From: Actinopolymorpha rutila
GTDB lineage: Bacteria > Actinomycetota > Actinomycetes > Propionibacteriales > Actinopolymorphaceae
Assembly: GCF_013407855.1 (NCBI RefSeq)
Contig: NZ_JACBZH010000001.1
Coordinates: forward strand, 868,001 to 932,000
Reading direction: 5' to 3'
Length of the DNA stretch: 64,000 nucleotides
The notes beneath the pieces were generated by a model. The model saw only the letters and a program-made list of their open reading frames with translations. It searched no databases and had not been told where the DNA came from. The translations under genes were made by a program, and so were the position numbers. Below are positions 41,858 through 50,663 of the stretch, in pieces (within the stretch, counting starts at the first letter, position 1; every line of letters starts with the position of its first letter).

Positions 41858-44158
41858 GTGACCGTCGACACCGTGAAGCAGGCCGGGGACAACCCGGACG
41901 CCCCCCAGCCCTACGCCGAGCTCGGCCTGAAGGACGACGAGTACGCCCGGATCCGGGACATCCTCGGCCGCCGGCCCACCAGCTGCGAGCTGGCGATGTA
42001 CTCCGTGATGTGGAGCGAGCACTGCTCCTACAAGTCCTCCAAGGTGCACCTGCGCAAGTTCGGTGAGCTGCCCACGGAGACACACCGGGGCAAACTGCTC
42101 GCGGGCATCGGCGAGCAGGCCGGGGTGGTCGACGTCGGCGAGGGGTACGCCGTCACGTTCAAGATCGAGTCCCACAACCACCCGAGCTACGTCGAGCCGT
42201 ACCAGGGTGCGGCCACCGGCGTCGGCGGAATCGTTCGCGACATCCTGGCGATGGGTGCCCGCCCGGTCGCGGTGATGGACTCGCTGCGGTTCGGCCCGGC
42301 CGCGGCGCCCGACACCCACCGGGTGCTGCCCGGCGTGGTGGCCGGGGTGGGTGGCTACGGCAACTGCCTCGGCCTGCCCAACGTCGGCGGCGAGGTCGTC
42401 TTCGACCCGTCGTACGCCGGAAACCCGCTGGTCAACGCGCTGTGCGTGGGCGTGCTCCGGCACGAGGACCTGCACCTGGCCAAGGCGGCCGGCGTCGGCA
42501 ACCAGGTGATCCTCTACGGCGCCAAGACCGGCGGCGACGGCATCGGCGGGGTGTCGGTGCTGGCCAGCGAGACCTTCGACGCGTCCACCGGCGAGGGTGG
42601 CGGCGGACCGGCGAAGCGGCCCGCGGTCCAGGTCGGCGACCCGTTCATGGAGAAGCTGCTGATCGAGTGCACGCTGGAGCTGTTCGCGGCGGGCATCGTG
42701 GTCGGCATCCAGGACCTCGGCGGCGCGGGCCTGTCCTGTGCGACGTCGGAGCTGGCCTCGGCCGGCGAGGGCGGCATGCACGTCTGGCTGGACCGGGTAC
42801 CGCTGCGCGACTCCTCCCTGGCGCCGGAGGAGATCCTGATGAGCGAGTCGCAGGAACGCATGATGGCGGTGGTGGCGCCTGCGGACGTCGAGCGGTTCCT
42901 GCAGATCTGCGCCAGGTGGGACGTCCCGGCGACGGTGGTCGGCGAGGTCGACGACTCCGGCCGGCTCACCGTGGACTGGCACGGCCAGACGGTGGTCGAC
43001 GTACCGCCGCGTACGGTCGCCCACGAAGGCCCGGTCTACCAGCGCCCGTACGCCCGGCCGGACCGGCAGGACGCGCTCCAGGCCGACGTACCCGACCACC
43101 TGCCCCGGCCCTCGTCCGGCACGGAGCTGCGGGAGACGCTGCTCGCCCTCGTCGGGTCGGCCAACCTCGCCGACCGGTCCTGGGTCACCGACCAGTACGA
43201 CCGCTACGTCCTCGGCAACACCGTGCAGTCCCAGCCCGACGACGCCGGCATGATCCGGGTGGCCGACGACACCACCCTCGGCGTGGCCGCCGCGACCGAC
43301 TGCAACGGACGCTTCGTGCAGCTCGACCCGTACGCCGGGACCCAGCTCGCCCTGGCCGAGGCCTACCGCAACGTCGCCGTCTCCGGCGCCCGCCCGCTCG
43401 CGGTGACCAACTGCCTCAACTTCGGCTCGCCGGAGGACCCCGCGGTGATGTGGCAGTTCGAGCGGGCCACCCAGGGCCTGGCCGACGGCTGCCGCGAACT
43501 TGGCCTGCCGGTGACCGGCGGCAACGTGAGCTTCTACAACCAGACCGGCCGGCAGCCGATCCTGCCCACCCCGGTGGTCGGCGTGCTCGGCGTCACCGAC
43601 GACGTGACCCGCGCGATCCCGCAGGGCTGGCGCACTCCGGGCTCGGCGCTGTACCTCCTCGGCACCACCGCGGCGGAGTTCGGCGGCTCCGAATGGGCGC
43701 ACGTGGTGCACGGACACCTCGGCGGACTGCCGCCGAAGGTCGACCTGGCCGCCGAGCGCCGGCTGGCGCAGGTGCTGGCCGAGGCCGGCGACGCGGGCCT
43801 GGTGCTGGCCGCGCACGACCTGTCCGACGGCGGGCTCGCCCAGGCGCTGGTCGAGGGCAGCCTGCGGGCCGGGTTCGGTGCGCGGGTCAGCCTGCCGGCC
43901 GATGTCGAGCCGTTCGTCGCGTTGTTCGGCGAGTCCGGTGCGCGGGCCGTGGTGAGCGTGGGTGCGGATCAGGAGGCGGAGTTCGGGCGGCTGTGCGAAC
44001 GGATCGGCGTACCCGCCACCCGGATCGGCACGGTCGGCACCGACGGCACCGACGGCGAGGACGCGGCGCTGGTGGTCGAGGGAGCGTTCGAGGTGCCGCT
44101 GGCGGAGCTGCGGGCCACCTGGACGGCGACCCTGCCGGGGTTGTACGAGGAGTCCTGA
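41858..44158 (+). CDS. purL: FGAM synthase subunit PurL
   Basis: The product is 766 aa, the small PurL form that needs PurS and PurQ. It starts at GTG 41858 with CAGGAG upstream. Seen: [103 protein letters not shown], and [13 protein letters not shown]. It makes FGAM from FGAR with ATP and ammonia. TACCGT at 41761-41766 is a possible -10. The expected partner purF does not follow; a terminator and convergent gene do. Confidence 0.97.
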   Translation: MTVDTVKQAGDNPDAPQPYAELGLKDDEYARIRDILGRRPTSCELAMYSVMWSEHCSYKSSKVHLRKFGELPTETHRGKLLAGIGEQAGVVDVGEGYAVTFKIESHNHPSYVEPYQGAATGVGGIVRDILAMGARPVAVMDSLRFGPAAAPDTHRVLPGVVAGVGGYGNCLGLPNVGGEVVFDPSYAGNPLVNALCVGVLRHEDLHLAKAAGVGNQVILYGAKTGGDGIGGVSVLASETFDASTGEGGGGPAKRPAVQVGDPFMEKLLIECTLELFAAGIVVGIQDLGGAGLSCATSELASAGEGGMHVWLDRVPLRDSSLAPEEILMSESQERMMAVVAPADVERFLQICARWDVPATVVGEVDDSGRLTVDWHGQTVVDVPPRTVAHEGPVYQRPYARPDRQDALQADVPDHLPRPSSGTELRETLLALVGSANLADRSWVTDQYDRYVLGNTVQSQPDDAGMIRVADDTTLGVAAATDCNGRFVQLDPYAGTQLALAEAYRNVAVSGARPLAVTNCLNFGSPEDPAVMWQFERATQGLADGCRELGLPVTGGNVSFYNQTGRQPILPTPVVGVLGVTDDVTRAIPQGWRTPGSALYLLGTTAAEFGGSEWAHVVHGHLGGLPPKVDLAAERRLAQVLAEAGDAGLVLAAHDLSDGGLAQALVEGSLRAGFGARVSLPADVEPFVALFGESGARAVVSVGADQEAEFGRLCERIGVPATRIGTVGTDGTDGEDAALVVEGAFEVPLAELRATWTATLPGLYEES

Positions 44159-44181
44159 GCGCGCGGCCGATGGGGGTGCCC

Positions 44182-44207
44182 GCCCGCCGGGGGGCACTCC
44201 GGCGGGC
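44182..44207. terminator. Terminator between purL and convergent membrane protein gene
   Basis: GCCCGCCGG pairs with CCGGCGGGC around an 8-nt loop, 23 nt after the purL stop; a competing GTGCC/GGCAC stem overlaps it. Confidence 0.6.
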
Positions 44208-44225
44208 CGGCAGTTAGTCCGGCAG

Positions 44226-44615
44226 TCAGTCCGGCAGCGGTGCGAACAGCCAGCTGGACAGCAGGTAGAGCAGGAACAGGATCAGCAGCACCGCGGGCAG
44301 TGCCTGCACCAGCCCGGGCCACCTGCGCGCACCCAGCTGCCGGATCACCCACACCACGGCCCAGCTGAGCAGGAGCACGACGACCGCGGCCGGGATCACG
44401 ATCAGCAGCGAGATGGTGAACGTCCATCCGCCCGCGCGCACCAGGTCGACGCCCGGCACGGAGAAGAAGCCGAAGGCGACCAGTCCGAGCGCCGCCAGCA
44501 GCACGATGCCGACCAGCACCGCGGCCCAGTGGTAGCCCTTCTTGCTCTTCGGCGGCGGCGGGCCGAGTGGGCGCAGCGTCGAGTGGCCGCTGCCCAGCCT
44601 GGAATCGTGCGTCAT
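44226..44615 (-). CDS. Small three-helix membrane protein
   Basis: The product is 129 aa, starting at ATG 44615. After a basic Pro-rich head, three hydrophobic helices are seen: WAAVLVGIVLLAALGLVAFGFF, WTFTISLLIVIPAAVVVLLLSWAVVWVI and LVQALPAVLLILFLLYLLSSWLF. No known domain. It lies at the end of the purine core, convergent with purL. Composition is normal for the window. Confidence 0.75.
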   Translation of the reverse strand: MTHDSRLGSGHSTLRPLGPPPPKSKKGYHWAAVLVGIVLLAALGLVAFGFFSVPGVDLVRAGGWTFTISLLIVIPAAVVVLLLSWAVVWVIRQLGARRWPGLVQALPAVLLILFLLYLLSSWLFAPLPD

Positions 44616-44687
44616 CGGGTCTCAATCCCCCTCAAAGGTCTGGGTCGATGGTAGCCGCGCCACTCCCTGATGTGTCATCCCGTTAAC

Positions 44688-44736
44688 GACTGCCCCCGTT
44701 GACTGCCCTGATGACTGCCCGGTGGCTGCCGCCTGG
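44688..44736 (+). repeat. Four-copy 12-13-nt tandem repeat upstream of the alpha-galactosidase gene
   Basis: GACTGCCC recurs at 44688, 44701 and 44713, with a variant at 44725. It lies in the 277-bp gap between divergent genes, which otherwise shows nothing clear. Spacing is near one helical turn. Confidence 0.55.
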
Positions 44737-44892
44737 CGACCGTGCCCGGGGAGGGCGTGGGAAGGGACGTGGCCGGTTCGGGCCGCCGGGCTGGCCCCTG
44801 GAGCTTCCGACCGCTGACGATGCGGAGGCCGGTACGCCCGTACGGGTACGCCCGCCTGTTCGCCGTACGTCCTCATCTCGGGAGTCGACGCC

Positions 44893-46062
44893 ATGTCCGA
44901 CCAGCAGCCCGCCACCGACTCCGGCTCCGATCGCGCCGTCGGATCCGGCCTCGACCACCGTCTGGACCTGTCTCTCGCCCCGACCCCGCCGATGGGCTGG
45001 AACAACTGGAACACCACCAACGACCGGCCGGAGTTCAACGAGGAGATGGTGCTGGCCACGGCCGACTTCTTCGTTTCCTCCGGGCTGCGCGACGCGGGCT
45101 ACGTCTACATCAACCTGGACGACTGCTGGGCGCTGCCCGAACGAGACCGGCACGGCGACCTGGTGCCGGATCCGGCGCGGTTCCCGCACGGCATCGCCGC
45201 GGTCGCCGAGTACGTCCACTCCAAGGGGCTGAAGTTCGGCATCTACACCAGCGCGGGTTCGCACACGTGCAGCCCGATCGGCTTCCCGGGCGCCCTCGAC
45301 CACGAGGAACAGGACGCGCTGCTGTTCGCGTCGTACGGCGTCGACTACCTGAAGTACGACAACTGCCACAACGAGGGCCGCGACGCGGTGCAGCGCTACA
45401 CGCGGATGCGGGACGCGCTGCACGCCACCGGCCGCCCGATCGTCTACAGCATCTGCGAGTGGGGCCAGAACTCCCCGTGGACCTGGGCCCGGGGCGTCGG
45501 CCACCTGTGGCGTACGACCGGTGACATCGAGGACACCTGGGCGAGCATGCTGGCGATCGCCAAGCAGAACCTGACGCTCGCGGAGTACGCCGGCCCAGGC
45601 CACTGGAACGACCCGGACATGCTCGAGGTGGGCAACGGCGGGATGAGTGACGTGGAGTACCGCAGCCACTTCAGTCTGTGGGCCGTCATGGCGGCGCCGC
45701 TGCTGATCGGCTCGGACCTGAGGACTGCGACGCCGCAGACGATGGAGATCCTGCTGAACACCGAGGTGATCGCCCTCGACCAGGACCCGCTGGGGGTGCA
45801 GGGCGCGCCGGTGCGGTCCGAGGGCGGGCTGCACGTGCTGGCCAAGCCGCTGGCCGACGGCGGCCGAGGGGTGGCGTTGTTCAACGAGACCGACGAGGCA
45901 GCCCGGATCGTCACGACCGTGACGGAGGTCGGCCTACCGGCCGCGGACGGCTACCAGGTGCGCGACCTGTGGGCGCACACGACGGAGAAGTGCGGCGGGA
46001 CGATCGAGGCGGAGGTCCCCGCACACGGGACGGCGTTGTACCGGGTCGCGGCCGCGGACTGA
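44893..46062 (+). CDS. Glycoside hydrolase family 27 alpha-galactosidase
   Basis: The product is 389 aa, starting at ATG 44893 with GGGAG 8 nt upstream. It is a GH27 barrel: LAPTPPMGWNNWNT, YVYINLDDCWALPERD, GLKFGIYTSAGSHTCSPIGFPG, nucleophile in YLKYDNC (Asp156) and acid/base in TTGDIEDTW (Asp211), then GHWNDPDMLEVGNGG. A C-terminal beta domain follows. It removes terminal alpha-galactosyl (or alpha-GalNAc) residues. No signal peptide is seen, so it probably acts on imported oligosaccharides; no transporter is nearby. Confidence 0.93.
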   Translation: MSDQQPATDSGSDRAVGSGLDHRLDLSLAPTPPMGWNNWNTTNDRPEFNEEMVLATADFFVSSGLRDAGYVYINLDDCWALPERDRHGDLVPDPARFPHGIAAVAEYVHSKGLKFGIYTSAGSHTCSPIGFPGALDHEEQDALLFASYGVDYLKYDNCHNEGRDAVQRYTRMRDALHATGRPIVYSICEWGQNSPWTWARGVGHLWRTTGDIEDTWASMLAIAKQNLTLAEYAGPGHWNDPDMLEVGNGGMSDVEYRSHFSLWAVMAAPLLIGSDLRTATPQTMEILLNTEVIALDQDPLGVQGAPVRSEGGLHVLAKPLADGGRGVALFNETDEAARIVTTVTEVGLPAADGYQVRDLWAHTTEKCGGTIEAEVPAHGTALYRVAAAD

Positions 46063-46083
46063 GCGTGGGCCCGCCGGGCCGGC

Positions 46084-46506
46084 TCAGATCAGGGGGTACG
46101 CGCGGTACAGGGCGACCACGGCGACCGCGATCAACACCAGCGCGGCGCCCAGCGCGCCCTGTGCGGAGCCGGACCAGCTCCTGGCCGGTCCCCGGCGCAG
46201 CAGCAGGACCACCAGCCAGGCGACGCCGGTGGCCAGCGCGGCGAACGGCGCGGAGATGAAGGTGAGCAGGACCGCACCCTCCCGGCGGGTGAGGGTGCAG
46301 CCGAACCCGATCCCCTCGCACTGCCCGGTGGGCAGGCTGTTGTGTGGCCAGCTCCAGGCCAGCAGGGCGAGGATCGCCACGAGGTAGGGAACGAGCACGA
46401 ACGCCGTGCACCACTGCAGGCCGCGGCTCGCGACGGGTCGGCGTTCGGTCTTCACGTGGTCAGCTTCGGCGGCGGGGGCGTCCGGAGCATCCGCGCGGAT
46501 ACTCAT
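46084..46506 (-). CDS. Small membrane protein
   Basis: The product is 140 aa, starting at ATG 46506 (MSIRADAP). After a charged head, three hydrophobic segments are seen (CTAFVLVPYLVAILALLAWSW; VLLTFISAPFAALATGVAWLVVLLL; GALGAALVLIAVAVVALYRAYPLI), with a CEGIGFGCTL Cys pair in the first outer loop, possibly a disulfide. Unknown function. The start codon sits inside a 25-bp inverted repeat, and there is no ribosome site, so leaderless, operator-controlled expression is possible. It converges with the alpha-galactosidase gene. Confidence 0.72.
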   Translation of the reverse strand: MSIRADAPDAPAAEADHVKTERRPVASRGLQWCTAFVLVPYLVAILALLAWSWPHNSLPTGQCEGIGFGCTLTRREGAVLLTFISAPFAALATGVAWLVVLLLRRGPARSWSGSAQGALGAALVLIAVAVVALYRAYPLI

Positions 46507-46521
46507 CCGCCATGAGTATCC
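46497..46521. promoter_or_regulatory. Inverted repeat over the start codon of the membrane protein
   Basis: GGATACTCAT-N5-ATGAGTATCC has perfect 10-bp arms. The left arm contains the start codon of the minus-strand gene; the right arm, read on that strand, provides GATACT, a good -10 hexamer, 9 nt before it. A repressor bound here would block the promoter. Confidence 0.5.
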
Positions 46522-46624
46522 GGCGGATTTTGCGATCGCTCGGACCGTCCGGACCCGCCTGGAACTGCCCGGGCCACGCCGGGAGTCTGCGGGTGAGGTG
46601 GGGAGATCGGGGGAGATACCCGCG

Positions 46625-46655
46625 GCGGGAGGGGCCGGGACGGGGCCCCTCCCGC
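46625..46655 (+). terminator. Orphan 12-bp hairpin followed by GGGGTTT
   Basis: GCGGGAGGGGCC pairs with GGCCCCTCCCGC around 7 nt. No plus-strand gene ends nearby, so it may end a short untranslated RNA or attenuate transcription toward lon. Confidence 0.45.
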
Positions 46656-46863
46656 GGGGTTTGCTGTGCGGCCGATCGGGTGGGGGCCCCTGGCCGCCGC
46701 AGCGGATACGCGCGGGCCGTCGGGGGGACGGGAGGGATACGGCCGTCGCGCTGCGGTCACCGATCTGTTTCACACGGTAACCGATATGTACGACGTTAGT
46801 CGCTTGGCGGCCTGCCCGGACCTGGTCCCGGAAACTCTGTGGACAACTTTTCCCCGTACTTCC

Positions 46864-46942
46864 GGAATTCCGGCTCGGAATGCCGATCTGGAATGCCCAG
46901 CTGGAACGTCCACCCGGGGATGCCGGCCCGGAATGCCCGCCC
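46864..46942 (+). repeat. Six-copy 13-nt tandem repeat upstream of lon
   Basis: GGAATGCC-type units begin at 46864, 46877, 46890, 46903, 46917 and 46930, each 13 nt apart except one of 14. The central unit is GGAATGCCCAGCT. The period is not a multiple of 3, so it is not a coding repeat. It ends 94 nt before the lon start. Confidence 0.7.
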
Positions 46943-47036
46943 GGCCGGGTGGCGTTGCGGCCGGTGAGGGCGAGCGTCACCCGAAGAATCTTCCGCAACC
47001 GGGAATGCATGTAAGCGTGTAATCAGTTGACTGGGC

Positions 47037-49433
47037 ATGACCACGCTCACGCTTCCGTTGCTGTTCCTCGACGACACGGTCCTGCTGCCTGGCATGGTCG
47101 TGCCGGTCGAGCTCGACAGTGAACGCCGCAGCGCCGTCGACGCGGCCCGACTGGCCGCCCAGAACGGCACAGCCGGTGCAGATCAGGGCACCGGTATCCA
47201 GACCGACCCGGCTCCCCGGGTCCTCGTCGTACCCCGCCTCGAAGGCAGGTACGGCGCTGTCGGTGCGGTCGCCGAGATCGCCCAGATCGGCCGGCTCCCC
47301 AGCGGTGAGCCGGCTGTCGTACTCCGTGCCGTGTCGCGCGCCCAGGTCGGCGTCGGCGTCAACGGTCCCGGCGCGGCCCTGTGGGTCGAGGCCGAGCCGA
47401 TGACCGTGCCGCCGGCCGACGAGCGCACCCGCGAGCTGGCCCGGGAGTACAAGTCCGTCCTCGTCTCGATCCTCACCGAGCGCGGCAGCTGGCAGGTCGT
47501 CGACACCGTGCAGCGGATGAACGACCCGAGCGAGCTGGCCGACGCGGCCGGGTACGCGTCCTGGCTGGAGAGCGACCGCAAGGTCGCGCTGCTGGAGACG
47601 GCGGACACCGCCCGGCGGCTGACGCTGCTGCTGGAGTGGGCCCGGGCGCACCTGGCCGAGCTGGAGGTCGCGGAGAAGATCCGCGAGGACGTCCGCGACA
47701 CGATGGACAAGACCCAGCGTGAGTACCTCCTGCGCCAGCAGCTGGCCGCGATCCGCAAGGAACTGGGCGACGACCCCGAGGGCGCCGACGACTACCGCTC
47801 CCGGGTGGAGCGCGCCGACCTCCCGGAGAAGGTCCGCGAGGCCGCGCTGCGCGAGGTCGACAAGCTCGAACGCACCTCCGACCAGTCGCCGGAGACGGGG
47901 TGGATCCGCACCTGGCTGGACACCGTCCTGGACCTGCCGTGGAACGTCCGGACGACCGACGCCACCGACATCGCCGCGGCGCGCGCCGTGCTGGACGCCG
48001 ACCACGCCGGCCTGTCCGACGTGAAGGACCGGATCGTGGAGTACCTCGCGGTCCGCGGCCGGCGTGCCAACCGGGGTCTGCAGGCGGTCGGCGGCCGTGG
48101 TTCGGGCGCGGTGCTCGCGCTCGTCGGCCCGCCCGGCGTCGGCAAGACGTCGCTGGGTGAGTCCGTGGCCCGGGCGCTGGACCGGAAGTTCGTCCGGGTC
48201 GCGCTGGGCGGCGTCCGTGACGAGGCCGAGATCCGCGGCCACCGGCGTACGTACGTCGGTGCGATGGCCGGCCGGATCGTCCGGGCCATCAAGGAAGCCG
48301 GCTCGATGAACCCCGTGGTCCTCCTCGACGAGGTGGACAAGGTGGGGTCGGACTTCCGCGGCGACCCCGCGGCCGCCCTGCTCGAGGTGCTCGACCCGGC
48401 GCAGAACCACACGTTCCGCGACCACTACCTCGAGGTGGAGCTCGACCTGTCCGACGTGCTCTTCCTGGCCACCGCCAACGTCGCCGACACCATCCCGCCG
48501 GCGCTGCTGGACCGGATGGAGCTGGTCGCGCTCGACGGCTACACCGAGGACGAGAAGGTCGCCATCGCCCGCGACCACCTGCTGCCCCAGGCGCTCGACC
48601 GGGCCGCGCTGTCGGCCGACGACGTGCGCGTGGCCGAGGACGCGATCCGTACGGTCGCGGCCGACTACACGCGCGAGGCGGGCGTCCGTACGCTCGACCG
48701 CGCCCTGGCGAAGGTGCTGCGGAAGGTCGCCACTGCGCTGGCCACCGGCAAGGCCACCGCGCCGGTGGAGGTCGGTGCCGCCGACGTGCGCACGTACCTC
48801 GGCCGGGCGAGGTTCCAGCCGGAGTCGGCGCGCGACGGCTCGACGCCGGGTGTGGCTACCGGGCTGGCGGTCACCGGCGCGGGCGGCGACGTGTTGTACG
48901 TCGAGGCCGCGACCATGGCCGGTGAGCCCGGGCTCAACCTCACCGGGCAGCTCGGCGACGTGATGAAGGAGTCCGCCCAGATCGCGGTGTCGTACCTCCG
49001 GGCGCACGGCGGCGAGCTCGGCGTACCCGTCGACGCGCTGACCGGCGGCCGGGTGCACGTGCACGTTCCCGCGGGCGCCGTACCCAAGGACGGGCCCTCG
49101 GCCGGGGTCACCATGACCACCGCGCTGGCGTCGCTGCTGTCCGGGCGGCCGGTCCGGCCCGAGGTGGGGATGACCGGCGAGGTCTCCCTCACCGGACGGG
49201 TGCTGCCGATCGGCGGGGTCAAGCAGAAGCTGCTGGCCGCGCACCGGGCCGGGCTCACCGAGGTGATCCTGCCGCGACGCAACGAACCCGACCTCGACGA
49301 CGTACCCGAGGCGGTGCTGGCGGACCTGACCGTCCGGCTCGCCGACGATGTGTCGGAGGTGGTGCGCTGGGCGCTCGCGGACAGCGGCGCCGCCGGCAGT
49401 GACGCCGACGGGGCGGCCGTCCGCGCGGCCTGA
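47037..49433 (+). CDS. lon: ATP-dependent protease Lon
   Basis: The product is 798 aa, starting at ATG 47037. The N-terminal LON domain begins LTLPLLFLDDTVLLPGMVVPVEL. A coiled region ends EYLLRQQLAAIRKELGDD. The AAA+ module has Walker A GPPGVGKTS (from residue 364) and Walker B VVLLDEVDKVG. The protease domain has catalytic Ser688 (PKDGPSAG) and Lys731 (GGVKQKLL). It degrades misfolded and regulatory proteins. The N-terminal domain has an insert (AAQNGTAGADQGTGIQTDPAP) relative to E. coli. No good ribosome site precedes the start. Confidence 0.97.
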   Translation: MTTLTLPLLFLDDTVLLPGMVVPVELDSERRSAVDAARLAAQNGTAGADQGTGIQTDPAPRVLVVPRLEGRYGAVGAVAEIAQIGRLPSGEPAVVLRAVSRAQVGVGVNGPGAALWVEAEPMTVPPADERTRELAREYKSVLVSILTERGSWQVVDTVQRMNDPSELADAAGYASWLESDRKVALLETADTARRLTLLLEWARAHLAELEVAEKIREDVRDTMDKTQREYLLRQQLAAIRKELGDDPEGADDYRSRVERADLPEKVREAALREVDKLERTSDQSPETGWIRTWLDTVLDLPWNVRTTDATDIAAARAVLDADHAGLSDVKDRIVEYLAVRGRRANRGLQAVGGRGSGAVLALVGPPGVGKTSLGESVARALDRKFVRVALGGVRDEAEIRGHRRTYVGAMAGRIVRAIKEAGSMNPVVLLDEVDKVGSDFRGDPAAALLEVLDPAQNHTFRDHYLEVELDLSDVLFLATANVADTIPPALLDRMELVALDGYTEDEKVAIARDHLLPQALDRAALSADDVRVAEDAIRTVAADYTREAGVRTLDRALAKVLRKVATALATGKATAPVEVGAADVRTYLGRARFQPESARDGSTPGVATGLAVTGAGGDVLYVEAATMAGEPGLNLTGQLGDVMKESAQIAVSYLRAHGGELGVPVDALTGGRVHVHVPAGAVPKDGPSAGVTMTTALASLLSGRPVRPEVGMTGEVSLTGRVLPIGGVKQKLLAAHRAGLTEVILPRRNEPDLDDVPEAVLADLTVRLADDVSEVVRWALADSGAAGSDADGAAVRAA

Positions 49434-49824
49434 CGTTCGAGTGGAGAACTCGAGGCAGGAGAAGACGAACGGGAAGCGGAGCGCCGTTGTCCAGGGCGGG
49501 CCACGAGGTGGTCGAAGATCGGGCCCGCCCCGGACCGGCCACCGGTGAACCCGCGCGCCAGGGGGCGACCAACAACGGCGTCGGCGGGGACCGGCGGTTC
49601 GGGACGGTCCTGGTGATGCCGCTGGTGCGTCTGCTGCCTTCGCGGCGTTGATTAGAGAATGATCGACCGCCGGGCGAAGTGGATCAGTGCGCGTACTCAG
49701 CTTCGGTGCTCCGGCACTCAGCGGCTGCCTGAGTTCTCCCGCCCGCCGCGCCGCTGTGGCCCTTCTGGATGCCCGCGTCGAATGTACCCTTGCGGTTACG
49801 TATCCGATTGGGTACGTTCCCCTC
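49434..49824. other. 390-bp gap between lon and the ArsR operon
   Basis: No gene seen. A weak stem (TCGAGT/ACTCGA region near 49437-49453) follows lon and might terminate it. A short AT-rich patch occurs at 49648-49665. The right end carries the ArsR operator-promoter. Confidence 0.5.
49798..49817. promoter_or_regulatory. ArsR operator overlapping the -10 box
   Basis: ACGTATCC-GATT-GGGTACGT is an 8-bp inverted repeat with one mismatch. The -10 candidate TACGTT (49813-49818) lies within or beside the right arm, 6 nt before ATG 49825. Binding of the ArsR product here would shut off its own leaderless transcript. Confidence 0.55.
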
Positions 49825-50142
49825 ATGGATGCGGTGTTGCAGGCATTGGCCGACCAGAGCCGCCGCACGGTACTCGAGATTCTGCGGGATCATCCGGCGA
49901 CGGCGGGCGAGCTGGCCGAGGCACTGCCTATTGCGCGGCCCGGCGTGTCTCGGCACCTGCGCGTTCTGCGTGAAGCCGGGCTGGTCGACGTACGCCAGGA
50001 GGCGCAGCGGCGGATCTACAGCCTGCGAGCGGAGGCGCTCGTCGAGGTGGACGAGTGGCTGGAGGGATACCGCGCGCTGTGGCGGAACCGGCTCGATGCG
50101 CTGCACACGGAGATCGCACGAGGGAAGAAGGCGCGGAAGTGA
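49825..50142 (+). CDS. ArsR-family winged-helix repressor
   Basis: The product is 105 aa, starting at ATG 49825. Compact winged helix: VLQALADQSRRTVLEILRDHPATAGELAEALPIARPGVSRHLRVLREAGLVDVRQEAQRRIYSLRAEALVEVDEWLEGYRALWRNRLDALH. There is no Cys for metal sensing, so this is the non-metal type usually paired with an SRPBCC protein. The stop overlaps the next start (GTGA), a tight operon. Confidence 0.93.
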   Translation: MDAVLQALADQSRRTVLEILRDHPATAGELAEALPIARPGVSRHLRVLREAGLVDVRQEAQRRIYSLRAEALVEVDEWLEGYRALWRNRLDALHTEIARGKKARK

Positions 50143-50663
50143 AGATCATCGGGACGATGCGAGCACTCGACGAGACCCGTGGGATGGTGCGCGTCGAGGA
50201 CGTGTACGACACCCACATCGACGACCTGTGGAAGGCGTGCACCACGCCCGAGCGGCTGGCGCGGTGGGTCGCCGAGGTCTCCGGCGACCTGCGTGAGGGT
50301 GGGACCGTGCAGGCCGTCATGACCAGTACGTGGAACGGCCCGCTGCGGATCGAGCTGTGCGACGCCCCACACCACCTGCTGCTGACCTCGGAGCCCGGGA
50401 CGGACGACGAGAGCCAGATCGAGGCGTGGCTCACCGCCGAGGGGGCGGGCACCCGGTTGGTGGTCGAGGAGCGCGGCCTGCCGGTCAACTCGCTCCACTT
50501 CTACGGAGCCGGCTGGCAGGCCCACCTGCAGGACCTCGGACGCTCACTTGCGAGCGACGGCTCCGCACACCTCGGCGGATGGTCGGAGCGGACGCCGGCC
50601 TCGGCCTGGCACGAGCGCTGGACCGAACTCACCCCTGCCTACGAACAGACGCCGGTCGGCTGA
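50139..50663 (+). CDS. SRPBCC/AHSA1 domain protein
   Basis: The product is 174 aa, starting at GTG 50139, overlapping the ArsR stop by 4 nt. START-like fold: RVEDVYDTHIDDLWKACTTPERLARWVAEVSGDLREGGTVQAVMTSTWNGPLRIELCDAPHHLLLTSEPG, VEERGLPVNSLHFYGAGWQAHLQDLGRSLAS. It binds hydrophobic small molecules; the actual ligand is unknown. ArsR-SRPBCC pairs are a recurrent actinomycete module. Confidence 0.92.
   Translation: MKIIGTMRALDETRGMVRVEDVYDTHIDDLWKACTTPERLARWVAEVSGDLREGGTVQAVMTSTWNGPLRIELCDAPHHLLLTSEPGTDDESQIEAWLTAEGAGTRLVVEERGLPVNSLHFYGAGWQAHLQDLGRSLASDGSAHLGGWSERTPASAWHERWTELTPAYEQTPVG

Larger units (their letters stand above)
46507..47036. other. 530-bp lon upstream region
   Basis: No credible gene. 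It contains the inverted repeat above, a 12-bp hairpin (46625-46655), an AT-richer patch (46765-46805), a single TGTGGACAA DnaA-box match (46838-46846), and a 13-nt tandem repeat (46864-46942). I see no clear HspR (HAIR) or ClgR operator before lon. Confidence 0.55.

Noticed and set aside
40283..44197. 1304-codon open frame on the minus strand across purL
   Set aside because: Only its C-terminal 426 codons (the histidine kinase) are real. The rest is antisense to purL, with His/Gly/Arg-rich non-protein composition, and an AAGGAG site fixes the start at 41563.
46943..47036. HspR (HAIR) or ClgR operator before lon
   Set aside because: Neither CTTGAG-N-CTCAAG nor a CGC-N5-GCG-type site of convincing quality is present in the last 100 bp.
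46977..49868. 963-codon open frame antisense to lon
   Set aside because: High-GC genes generate long complementary open frames. No domain is visible and the plus-strand lon frame is unambiguous.
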